DNA from: Oryzias latipes
Lineage: Eukaryota; Chordata; Actinopteri; Beloniformes; Adrianichthyidae
NCBI RefSeq assembly: GCF_002234675.1
Contig: NC_019879.2
Location: 23,245,855-23,309,854, forward strand
Length of the DNA: 64,000 nucleotides
Direction of reading: 5' to 3'
Below, piece by piece: positions 25,601 to 37,600 of this stretch (the first letter of the stretch is position 1; the number at the start of each line of letters is the position of its first letter). The notes beneath the pieces are model-generated. The model saw only the letters and a program-made list of their open reading frames with translations. It was not told the origin of the DNA and did not search any database. Both the position numbers and the translations under genes were made by a program.

Positions 25601-28600
25601 GAAATGCAATAATAATCATAATTTTCTTAATGGACATCCTTCATCATCTAAAGTATGTTAAAAACACTTTAGGAGGTTAGTGAACATGTTGCAGATTCTT
25701 CCATTACATGAGAAGTAGAGCAGATTTCTATTGTGCAAGGAAATGTGTGTAAAGATTCCCCGTCATCCTGGTCATGCCATCGCGGGATTCTGTTCTGCAG
25801 CGCCTCTGGACCATAAAAGTTTGCAGGGCTGCAAGCTCAGTCAAACTGATGCTCAGAACAACGTGCCTTAGCATTTCATAATAGTTACTTTAAAAGAATT
25901 TGATTTAAAAACAAAAACAAAATCGATCCCCAGTCAGTAAAATTTGTAAAGCCGATAATCCATCCATCTACCCATTCATCCATCCATTTTCTTAACCTGC
26001 TGGATCCCCTTTCGGGGTCACGGGGTTGCCGGAGCCAATCCCAGCTACTGGTGGTAAAGCCGATAATCTCATTTTAAATCAATCTGAGGTTTTTGTATTC
26101 ATTTTTGAACTTTTATGGCAAGTCTGTAGTTTTGCAAACACATTTTGTGTTCAGGAAATCATTACAACAATACATAAAAAAAACACATGACTATGTTGCA
26201 CTCCTCCTTTCATGCCTGACTGCTTCTTTCCTTTTCTGAAAACGCTGCAGGTGCTTAGTCAAGTGGCCAATGTAAAACTGCAGGTGTTTATGAATTGCAA
26301 GGCCAAGTTGTCGGAGTTACCCCTCAAGAGGTAAGCTCTAGCTCCAGCAGTAATTACATTTTCCTGTTCAGCTTGATTGTGTACCCTCTTGCTACTGCTT
26401 ACTTAGCATCTCTTGTTGCTCCGCCTCGCTCCATCCCTCTGTAGGAGTCGACTGCAAAGTTGCAATCTGGTTAATAACACTGCCTTATTGCTCTGGGTCT
26501 CTACATTCATCTCTTGGCAAATTACTTACAGTATTTATTGTGGCAGCTTTGACCAGGCAGTGAAAATAACTGAGAAATAATGTAAAAAAAAATGTAGTTA
26601 TGTGTCAAATACCCATTATTTAGATGCTGGAAACATTGTTGTGTTTCACAAAGCTACTCTCTTCAAATCTGAGGCGTGTGTAGCCTTAGCATACCTAATG
26701 GATATGTAATTACATTTCTTTGCTCACATTTTAAAACGAGTACTCTTACTCAAACCGCTCCCACGTCCATTCATTCTAATGCATTGCCGAAATGAGAACA
26801 CGGTAAAGATGGCAAGGTGATACATCAGTTTGGTATAAATAAGATTAATGGTATTCATGACTTAAACCAGCACCCCAAGATTCTCTGTAAAAGTGTGAAT
26901 AAATTAAAATATTGTCTTTTTACAAGCTAACATAGGATTATAGAAGCGTATGTGGAAAATGTGATCCTTAAAAGCAGCAATGCCTTTGTTTAGTAGTTGA
27001 TCTTAGATTTTAAGTTGTTCCACTATCCTTAGCAGTGGTCTAATTATAAATTCTCTACATAGCTTCATGCTTAATGCACCAGCCCCTGAAGACCCTGGTG
27101 TCAGTAGGAGCACATAAATCCTGCCTTAATTTCATCTCCTTGTATGTTTTCGAGTGTAAGACAGCAGCAGTGGGCACAGAGCTGTTTACTCTCATTCTCC
27201 GTCTTTATTTTATGGACAGTTAGTTCGCAAATTGAAACCAGTTGAGTGACATCAGTGCATTGCCAAATATGGTACTATAACCTTGAGCAAACAAAAAGTC
27301 TATATAGTGGTTACAGTAAAAACTTTAGGGAGGACAAATGTTTTCCTGCTAAGATAAATACAATGTTTTTCTTTAAAGCATCAAAGATCCAGTGAAACAC
27401 AAAAATATTGCTAACAATAACATATTAGTGTACGATTAAAATGAATAGTTGTTAAAGACTAGAGAGCTCTTTGTTAACGCATATTCCCACTAGTTTATAG
27501 CCCCTTGTGGCCTCCCCAGCGTATTTACTACATCACAAATCAGATCCCAACTGCATTTTTTCATCTGCTCCCAATTCACAATGATTTGAATAAAGAAATC
27601 CTCACAAATGCAATCTTTAAGCTTCATTTTCTGAATATATAACCTCCATCATCAGGACAATTCCACAAGAACATGTGAAAAACACCAACAACACTTTTCA
27701 ACAGAGTGAATCTTTAAAGAAAAAATATAGGATCTTATTTAGAGATTGTACATTTGTGGCTGTAAATTTAAATGATAAGAAAGTGCAGCCAAGAGACTCT
27801 TGAAATATTATATGAGCTTGTCAGAAAGTTGGTAATTCTTTACCTTTGTGCACTCAGTGGTGTCATTTAATAACGTGTGTACATATTGTGACGGGGTTCT
27901 TACCAGTGAAAAATATAACTCTCAAAAATAAGATGACCAAGCCAGCAGACTTTAAAGATTAAACAGTTGGGTTATTATTAAAAAAAATATCAAAGAAAGA
28001 ATTTATTTCTGGGAGAACTTGTTGCCACCACTGCAACCAAGACCGCTCTCTCCCAACAGGCAAAAGTTCACCCCTTAGAAAGGCTTAGCCCCTCCCACAT
28101 GACATTTAACTTCAAATTTTTTGAAAAGAAATTCCTGCCTTGCAACCCGGAGGAAACTAAAGATTCTATTTAAAAGTAAGTGTGCTCCCCTAGAATTAAA
28201 CAGAATTAGGCTATGTTGGGGTAAAATGGGAATGTTATTTGTTTACCTGGGTGTTTGCATGTGTCCAGAGGAAACTATATACTTCTACTGGGCTGGAATA
28301 AAAGAGACAAACGATTGAGGCTGGTGTTCAGTCGCTGTCCTGCAACCTGTGATGCTAGTTCGTCACACGTATCTGTATGTATTAAATCAATCCTTCAAGT
28401 TCCAATACTTGTGGATTTTTAAATATTTGTTTTATCTAAAGTTTAGCACAAATAAATGGTGATGGGTGATGCTCCTGAGGATGCTCAGTCGTGTCAATGT
28501 TTGCCTTCTCTTGCAGCCACTTTTACTAAAAGTTCCTCTTGTAATTAGCTTCTAGCTCAGCTACATCAAATTAAAAATCCCCACACAGCTGATTTGTTCA

Positions 28601-31600
28601 TCTCATCAGAATGAAGAGCATGCAGTTCATTATTTTTGGTTCTCAGGACACCCAACTAATGGTTGAACTTTACAGTACAAGACGGGCAGGAATAGGTCAC
28701 CTGTGTGCCACGCAACACCTGAGGGGCATAAATAACCAACGACACAGTTATGTGTTGTTTTTACTTTTAGTGCTTATTAAATGACTTCATTCCATGGCAC
28801 ACCCTGATATCGAGTCATAAACACTCCACATTTTTTATTTGGTCTTTAAGCAAAGACAATACTGTTCTTCCTGTCACCTATATGCTGTCTTGTTGGTGGG
28901 GCTCAAGTCTGAGTAAGAAGTTAATAAGGAAGCTAATTAGTGCTAGTGTTATTCATTCAACTACAATAACTAGACTGCACATCCTTTTAGCTGTCGACCT
29001 GCAGGGCTCAGTCATAGTTTAGTGTAGCTTTAACTATTTTCTTTGTTTGTTTAAGTTCACATTGTCTTTTACCAGTTTTTACCGTTACGTCTTGGACCCT
29101 GATGTGACGTTCTTGGCCAATGAGACAGTTTCTCCAGGACCAGTGGCCCGTTTCATGGATCTCCCAGAATCTCCACTCCTCACTCTTAATATGATCACAC
29201 CAGAAAGCTGGATGGTGCAGGCGGTGAGCAGCCCCTACGACTTGGACAACATCCACCTTCAGGAGGTACTGAGCAGCTCACCCATCCACACTCAGTCATT
29301 TGGACTTGAAGTGCTCTATAACTTGGAGGTTCTGTCCAGGTGAACGGGGTTGTGACCGCAGAGTTTGAACTGGAGCACCTTTTGTTGGAAGGCCACTGCT
29401 TTGACCTGTCGACCGGCCAGCCCCCCCGTGGACTGCAGTTTACGCTTGGCATGAGTCGGGACCCGCTCATGTATGACACTATTGTCATGGCTAACCTGGT
29501 CAGCATCCCCCTTAAAGTCATTGAGAGTTATCCAGACTTATTTCCTGCATTCATTTTTGAAGAACTAAGTGCAAATATTGGTATTAATGCCTTAGTCACA
29601 TATTGTATGTACGGGGGTTAACCCGTACGGGTGCTGTGGGTTCTTGGGTTTTCAGGGCCCATAGAGAGTCGTAGACAGAAGGGAAGCACAGGTGTGTCTT
29701 GTAATTCCCTTGAGGCTTGAGCGGTCACCCATGAAAATGAGACGTAAGATTGTTGTTTACCATGAAGTAGATTTCACGCATTTATGATATATGGATGATG
29801 CTGTCGTACGATACCCTGACGCTGCACTCTAGTCATTGGTAAGATTTTAGTCCAATTAGGCCCCAAATATATTTGTATCCTTTTTAAAATTGTTCCCAGC
29901 AGTTTTTTTGGTCCAATTATTAAAAATTTAGCAAAAATCCAAAAGCCTGTGTTATTTTTTAAGACATATTTTCTGCAGCGCAGGATGACTTCATTAGAAA
30001 TTCGCCGTACGGGATCACTGAGTGGTCTACGATCATAAAATTTTGTGTGGGCGACCTGTGTGCTTAGTTCAGGTTTGCCCATTTTTTGCCCGCAGACAGC
30101 CCGAATCCACCCATGAGGGCAGTTGTGACTAAGGCATAAACTGCAGTTTGATGCACCTGAGATGTTCACGTCGGTGCAGAGAGTTTGAGGTTTGTCATGC
30201 TTAATTCTGTCCACTTCCAACAGGGTTATTTCCAGCTGAAAGCCAATCCCGGTGCCTGGATTTTAAGATTACGCAAAGGGAGATCCGAAGAAATCTATCA
30301 GATTCTCACGTGAGTATCTAAGTCCATCATTTCCTTCGCTAATAGCAGTATATGAAACAAAAACGTAGTAAAGATAATGATGCTGTGGACTTATTGAGCC
30401 TCTGATGAAACCTGTCACTATGGTAACATGGAGAGCTGCTGACACTGTGGCAACAGAAGGTTTTGTTGAGTGCAGGTAGTTCTGCTGAGTATAAAGGCGG
30501 GGGGGGTAAGCGGAAAGGATTTCCATTAAAGAAAAAACAGTGGAATGATGATACAGGCTGTATCGACTGCCTCGGCTCCTTCCTCATAATGCAGGTGTTT
30601 GTTTTTTTTGGTTGAGTAGATTAAAAACAGAAGTCGCTCAAAAAACATGCTGACAGTTTTTGGCTAGACATGCTGGAACCCTAATTAGTTGTGCTGGGTG
30701 AAAAAAAGTTACACTTTTTCATTATTTCAATTATAAATTATTTATTTAAGTAATAGACTATATGGATTATGCATTGTGGGTCAGAGCAAGGTAGAAGATG
30801 CTCCTACAATCACAGATATCTTCTTTTCTGGCTACCCCAACATCGGATTTGGGACACATGCAGCCTTGGGTTCCCCTGGAATCATATCAGACAAGTGAAA
30901 TTTATCCTCCAATACTCCAGGTGAAGCTAAGAGGTGATGTCATTTTTCACCTTGGCAGCGTCATTATTCTTGTGGTTAGCGGTGCTCTGCTCTGGTTAGG
31001 TGGCCGATCAGAGCCTAGTAGGAGCCTCTGTGCTTTCCAGTCCCAGAGCGTGGCGTTTTTCTCTTGGTGCCTGTGCTGCTGCAGCGCCTTCTCCTTGACA
31101 GCGATGAATGAGACGGCCGGTTGCCTCTTCTCAGTGCAAGGATTCAGATTGATCTCTGGTGCTTTCTAGCACAAGCCCTAAAGGGCTGATTTGCACTGGC
31201 AGCAGTAGAGGGGGCAAACACAAGTAGCACTAAAACATAAGGGGGATCGCCACTTTGGGTACACTTAAGAGGGGCATTTATCTTAGTCTTAAGGTTAGAT
31301 GTTTTTGCCTTTAGTAAGCGTTTGTTGTTGTAAATGCTTGCAGTGCATCACAGTCCAAAAACTATTTTCTGCCTCAAGCTTGTTCCTCTGCGTTTCGCCG
31401 ACAGACACTTCAGACTGCCCGCTGAAATCCGGGACTTCCAGGGACGCACCGGCCCTAAAACAATCACTTTGAAAGGATGCGTTACGCGATCAATACCATA
31501 CAGACTCCCTCATTAAATCTAACCGCGCTCTGGCCGGCTGGGAAGTGGCGCTGGGCGAAATAATGGCATGGCGATTCCTGATGATGATGGAGTGTAATGA

Positions 31601-34600
31601 ATATGGCTGGGTTGCGACACTGGCAGCCAACCAAGTTTCCATTCTAAAGTGTGTGCTCTCACAGTCCGTCACTCTATCCAGCACAGGCTTGTGTCTTCTT
31701 CATGAGTGCAGCCTATAGTGTTTGGTTTTCTCCACTAATTACACTGAAAGCTTCTTCATCAATCTAACGCAGGAAGTTCATCTACACTCAGATGGTGAAT
31801 TGAAAACTTACTGTAAATATGTTTACACAGTGTAGTCACTCAAAATGTGTTTTAGGCTTTAGTTGAACAGAAATTGTCATTTTTTATTTTTCTGTCCATT
31901 TTTACAGCATTTGTGTTGTTGTTGATCCTCGATTGGTCATTTTCGCTTTATTTCCTGAAAATTATAATCAAATTAGTCATTAATGCCTTATAGCAGTCAA
32001 ACTTTTGTAACTCAACTTGAAAATAAGGGGGAAAAAGGATATAATTATAGTATATGGATATCAAAGATTATGATGCACGTTACCAATAACGTTTAGAATT
32101 GCTTTTAGGTAAAAAAAAAGAAAGATAATGCTGTTTGGGATGCAAATATTTAAGTTTTATTAATTCAACTACTTTGGGATTCTTTTCAAAGTTCCATTCA
32201 AAGTTTAAAACAAAATGCAGTACATAAAACTCAGACTAACAACACATATAACAAAACACGACAGAGAAAAAGAAAGGACAAATAAAACATCCTAACAGGA
32301 CAAATAAGGCGGTTTAAACCAAACAAGAAGCCTAAAAATGGATTGAATGACGTCTGGTGAAATGTAGCCAAAAGTGCCGAATCAGAGGTGCAAATTCATT
32401 CAAACGATCATGACTGGACAGAAGAAATGAACAAATACTACATGCATCTTTAGGAAAAGGGAAAAAAACCGACAGATTGAAGAACGGATTCGTAAAGTGG
32501 TAGAAGAGAGCAGCTCCAAGACATTTAGTATCAGCGTTAAGAAGATGCAAAACACCCCAAAAGCCTCTGGGGGGAAATGATCAAACTCAGACACTATTTC
32601 AGACCCCAGAGTCTCCAGAGGGCCCCCTCTACTGCTGTTAAGGTTCAAACACAAGTATGTTAGGAAATACCGTCATGGCAACTGTCTGAAAGTGTGGACA
32701 GTGGAGAAAACTATTTTAGAATGAAAACGGGGATTTATTTTAATCTACATTTGAAGGCAGGTTTCTATGGACAAAAACAGACGATAGGAGCTTTATTTAG
32801 AACTGAACTCTGATAACTCCTGTACCATTTTCCCCCCGTCTTTGTGTTTTGGCAATTTATTTATACGACATGTAAAAAAAAAACATTTAAAACCATAGCT
32901 AAGTGTTAAAGTCCAGCTTGTTGACTAACAGATGCAGCGATTGCTGACTGATGCTCGTGTTCAGAGGAAAGTCTGTCATTGAAAATGTGTGGGCAATCAT
33001 CTGTTTTGTTAATACAATCATGAAAATGGTTTTGAAAAATGGAAATAGATTGAATTTCATGGTTGTGGGATCAATACCGTTCTGTTCTTTTTCTTCTGAG
33101 TGTTGTCTCCTGTGAAAACGATTAGCCTTTGACTAACCCATGTGTCTCTGGCTGACGCAGTGGTATGTTCTTTTTCTGTTTATTCAGACAATCCATTGAT
33201 TCCATGAGATTAAATGAATAAAATGATATTCCAGTTGTTGTGCCAGGTGTTTCCGAGCAGCCATGAAGAAATCCGGGGAGAAATCCCCCTGAAGTATAAA
33301 CCGACCTCCCTGACAATTGACCGGAGATGTTTGGCCATAGATTGTTTTTGTTAGGACAGCAGAAACTAGTGGTGCAGAGGGTCGGATTGTTTTCTCAAAA
33401 AAAGGTCACTCAGAATTCACAAGGGTGGACAAACTGCCATGAGGTTTTAGCTGAGAAAGAGGATGCTGCAAAATTGCAACAATGAGTCCTGGTATAGGGG
33501 GAGAGCAGGGTTGGCCTGGACCCATCTATTGAGGGAAAGTTATGTGGAAGCTTAATGGGGAACAGAAGTTATAGATGGTTTTAGATTTTCCAGATCTACC
33601 TAAGGAATCCATTTAGATTTCTAATTTTCAATTAAAAAAACAAAACCAAAAAAAATTGCTTTTTGATGCTTGAAAACCCAACAGAACTTGTTGGTTTAAT
33701 TAAAGTTCCAATGTACTTGTTGTGACTTTATATTGATTTTGTTTTTAAATTCATCTTCAAAGTTTATATTGAATGTAGTGTAAAACAGTTTTTTCTTTTG
33801 TCGTCTTCTTTAGACACGATGGAACCGACTCCCCGGCGGATGCGGGGGACGTCATAGTCGTGCTGAACAGTTTCCACAGTAAAATCATCAAAGTTCGGGT
33901 GAGCAGGTTTTTCAAACGTACTACTTATCGGATGTTACGTCATCAGTGGATAATCGACTGGGTTTTTTTCCTTGATCGGTATCTCAGATCATGATGGAGG
34001 ATCTTTAATAAACACCGATGTGATTTATTCATACAGGTGCAGAAGAAGGCGGAGAAAATTGGTGAGGATCTTTTGACTGAAACTACCGAAGGCAAAGGAA
34101 TCTGGGACTCTCTAGTAAGGTGGGTAATAGTTCAGGCTTAGAGCTTTAAAAATCCTCCATTCAACCAACAGACAGGATGTTCTTTGATTGACGTGCGTCG
34201 CTGACGCAGCGTGCGTGTGCCAAACGTTCATTACGGTTTGCAGGAGATCTTACTCCACTCCTGGATCAAGACTTCAGTATTACGCTGTAAGATCTAGCCT
34301 CGCGAAAAATATGTGCTTCTGTAGGTACGTGTGTGCAAACGAGTGTCCCCCCCCCCAGCTCCTCCTAACCGTGTGATCCTGTCTCCCCACTCAATGCTTG
34401 CTGTGTGAAGTGTTTGGAGCGCTTTTAAGAGAAGGTAGGCCGTTTTTGCTGGAAGCCACGTGACGTGCTGTTCATGATCATTACATGCACTGTTTTTATT
34501 GTCACTTTCAGTTGCTGCACTTGTTAATCCTGTGAAGATTGTGAGTCCATCTGTTTACTTTGATGATCACTTTTAGAATCGCAGCAGCTCTGCAGGTGGT

Positions 34601-37600
34601 GTCAAAGCCTGATGGGAATATATGGAAAACTGTTTCATTGGAGTCCATAATCACACTAAAAAATAAACAGTTTAAGACTAAAGGTATAAAATCTACCCCT
34701 ACAATCATCTGGAGAGAAAAAAAACAGCACCAGTTAAAACGTAAAGCAACTTTTCTAGTTCTTGCTTTGATAAAGAAGCAAACTTGACACAAAGTTTATT
34801 TGATGTATTAGCACAAAATACACAGCAGGGAGGGACTTTTCTCTTTAGGCTCGAGTAAGAACATGCAAAGCAGAAAGCTAAAGGAAGATTACAGTTGAAC
34901 TCACTGATCTACTGAGTCTGCGTAACTTACAGTGGGGCAAAAAGGTATTTGGTCAGCCACCAATTGTGCAAGACCTGGGGCCTCATTTATAAAACTTTGC
35001 GTAGGATTTGCGTCAGAAGTGGCGTACGGATGAAACATAGGATGTGCGTACGCACAGAAATATTCGGAGTTATAAAACCGTGCGCACGCACATCCTACGC
35101 ATCTTTCTCTTAATAAATCACAACCAATTCTAAATGCTGCGCAGCTTTTGCGGCCTCATGACACGCCTATAGTTGCCCATAAATAGTCCGTGAAACGCCC
35201 ACAAATGAATATTCAGTGATTGCGAAACCATGCCAAACACGGAGAGAAAATCAAAAAAACGTAACTTCACTCAATGTGAAGTAGAAGTTATCGTTGGTGA
35301 GGTGGAAAAGAGGAGAATAATGTTGTTTGGAGGGCACAGTGTGGCATTACTAATGCCAAAAAGGCACGTGAGTGGCAGACGGCGGCAGATGCTGTAAATG
35401 CTGCAGCCTCACAACCTCGGACCGTGGTCGGACATCAAAGTAAAGGCAAAAAAACGTCTAGCGCTGAACACCCCCCCCCCCACACACACACACGTGGGGG
35501 GGGGGGGACACCGGAGCTGACCCCTCCTGATGAGAGACTGGCGGCAATAATTGTGGAATCCCTTTTAAGTGGAGTGGTGACTGAGGCGCAGGGGGACACC
35601 GACGCGCCAGATGCACCGGGTGACACACCCCCAAAAGCCCGCAGAGGAAGTCGGAACCGGCTCATAAGCCAGTCGTCCTCGTTTGCCAACAAGTCTCCTT
35701 GCTGTCTAAAGATGCGTTCACTCCGAATTCTCCCATTTGCCACATCTTCTAAGAGCGCAAGATCAGCCATTGTGCGTCATTACGCATTGTGATGGGGCAT
35801 TTTATTTCCCTCCATTTAATTACATCTGACAAGCTGCAGATGTCGGTAATAATCGACGTGGAAATGGGAAATTGTTCAGCGCAAATGTAATTTCTTGTTG
35901 CTTTCTGAATGGTCGAGACATACGCCATACATTGTTTCATCAAAAATAAATCAAACTAAAGGCATATGTATGAATACCATAATTCCGTAGCTTATGAAGA
36001 AATGTTTTACTATGAAAACAACGTTCCCTAGTGGACAATTAATGCATCTCTCTCTATCTATCCATCTGTCTGTCTAATTGCACCTATATCTGCTCCGCCA
36101 GACGGACACATTGACGGGAATGTCAGTTTTGTACATTATTTCGTTCTGTTAAATATATTATTTATGAGGATGAATTGCACAACATGCCAATATTGCAGAA
36201 CATATTTCACTTTTCTTTTTGCAAATATGTGTTCATTTGAATTTCTGTTGTAATTTTCGTTTGATTTTTTTGTTTGTTTCACTGCTGATCGGTCCAACGG
36301 GTGTTTGTGTAGGCTGTTAATTGTAAGTCTTGCTTTGTGAAGTCTTCATGTTATTTCTGAGAGGCAGTATTGTCATTTTCACTTTCACGTGTTTCTTCCA
36401 TCTGCCGACGGTGTCGCCGTTTCTCATTTCACCTGTTTTTGTGCGTACGCCTGGGTCAGAGCTTGCGTGAAGGACCGCACATTTTCCCGTCAAGTTTGCT
36501 TTTTATAAATCTCAACTATTGCGTAGAGAGTGGCGTACGCCTTCTTTTGTGCGTACGCAACGTTTATAAATGAGGCCCCTGGTGAAGACTTACAGAAAAA
36601 CTTTTAGCAGCAAAGGGTATTTAACAAAGTACTGAGTTGAACTTTTGTTATTGACCGAATACCATACTTGTTTTCCACCATAATTTACAAATAAATTCTT
36701 TAAAATTCAGACGATGTGACTTTCTAGATTTTTTTTTCTCATTTTGTCTCTCATAGTTGAGGTTTACCTATGAAAATGACAGACCTGTATCGTCTTCTTA
36801 AGTGGGAGAACTTGCACAATTGGTGGCCAACTACATACTTTTTTGCCCCAGTGTACATACAGAAGGACAAAGACTGGTTAGGATAAAGCATGCAGAATAA
36901 AAGTGCTGCTTTACAGGAAGTGGAATAGGGAATGTTGTTTCTGTGCATGCTTTACATTGTGGGAATGCTTGAATGAAAACCAGATGGCGATCCTGTTCAG
37001 CCCACAGAGACGAAGCTGGGAGTCATCTCTAGGATTAAGCCTCAGCTCTGCGGGTCCTTCCTGACGTCCAGATTATCTCGGATGATTGGGCTAAAATCGG
37101 CTCTAACCTAACTCTGTAAAGCTCATTTCCTATTGGGGACCCCATTGTTGCTCAAAAGGCCATTTATAATGGCAGGCTTAGTCATCCCTGGCAGTCGACT
37201 TTCCCAGATTCCTCTGGTGTGTTGATACTTCCCACAATCCAACTGCTCAGCCATGGGAGGCAAAGTCCGCCTGTGCAAAAACACGGTTTGATGACTTTTT
37301 TTGAGTGGTAAAAGCTGCAAAGGGAGAGAAAAAACCAGGCTAAACTCTTTTGGGGAGAAATCTTGTCTTCACCTCCCATCATTTATCCCGGTTCCTCCTT
37401 GCAGCTGAAGGCTGACGCTGTGCTTGTGATTGAGCGTGTGAGAGATATTCTTCCCCTCATCAGCAGTCTGTTACACACAAGGATACGCAGTTTGACTGCA
37501 GACACATCTGCCCTACAGCACAAGTCCCCATATCTGTCTGCTAAATGTGCAGTGAATCATCCGGCTGCGGCAGCCTTTTACCTTTTAATCGTCTTTTAAT

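Larger units (their letters stand above)
34930..36853. mobile_element. Tc1/mariner-like remnant, split by a Harbinger element
   Basis: The ends are CAGTGGGGCAAAAAGGTATT and, inverted, TACTTTTTTGCCCCAGTG, flanked by TA. Shared inner motifs ('caccaattgtgcaag' / 'cttgcacaattggtgg') confirm the pairing. About 320 bp remain after removing the nested 1.6-kb insertion, so it is a deletion derivative. Confidence 0.75.

Noticed and set aside
29774..30220. 148-codon open frame on the minus strand
   Set aside because: It lies almost wholly within the inverted-end element at 29588-30137 and has no family resemblance or splice context.
34188..34376. Possible extra UGGT2 exon around 34245
   Set aside because: There is a weak acceptor (ttgcag), but the phases of exons 34037-34119 and 38672-38776 join directly and match the family.
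35471..35508. CRISPR-like or telomere-like repeat
   Set aside because: It is a simple C/CA/G homopolymer tract within a decayed transposon gene. No CRISPR array or bacterial feature occurs in this eukaryotic window.
35424..35792. 122-codon open frame treated as a gene
   Set aside because: It is one frame of the broken Myb/SANT-like accessory gene of the Harbinger element, crossing a C/G homopolymer.
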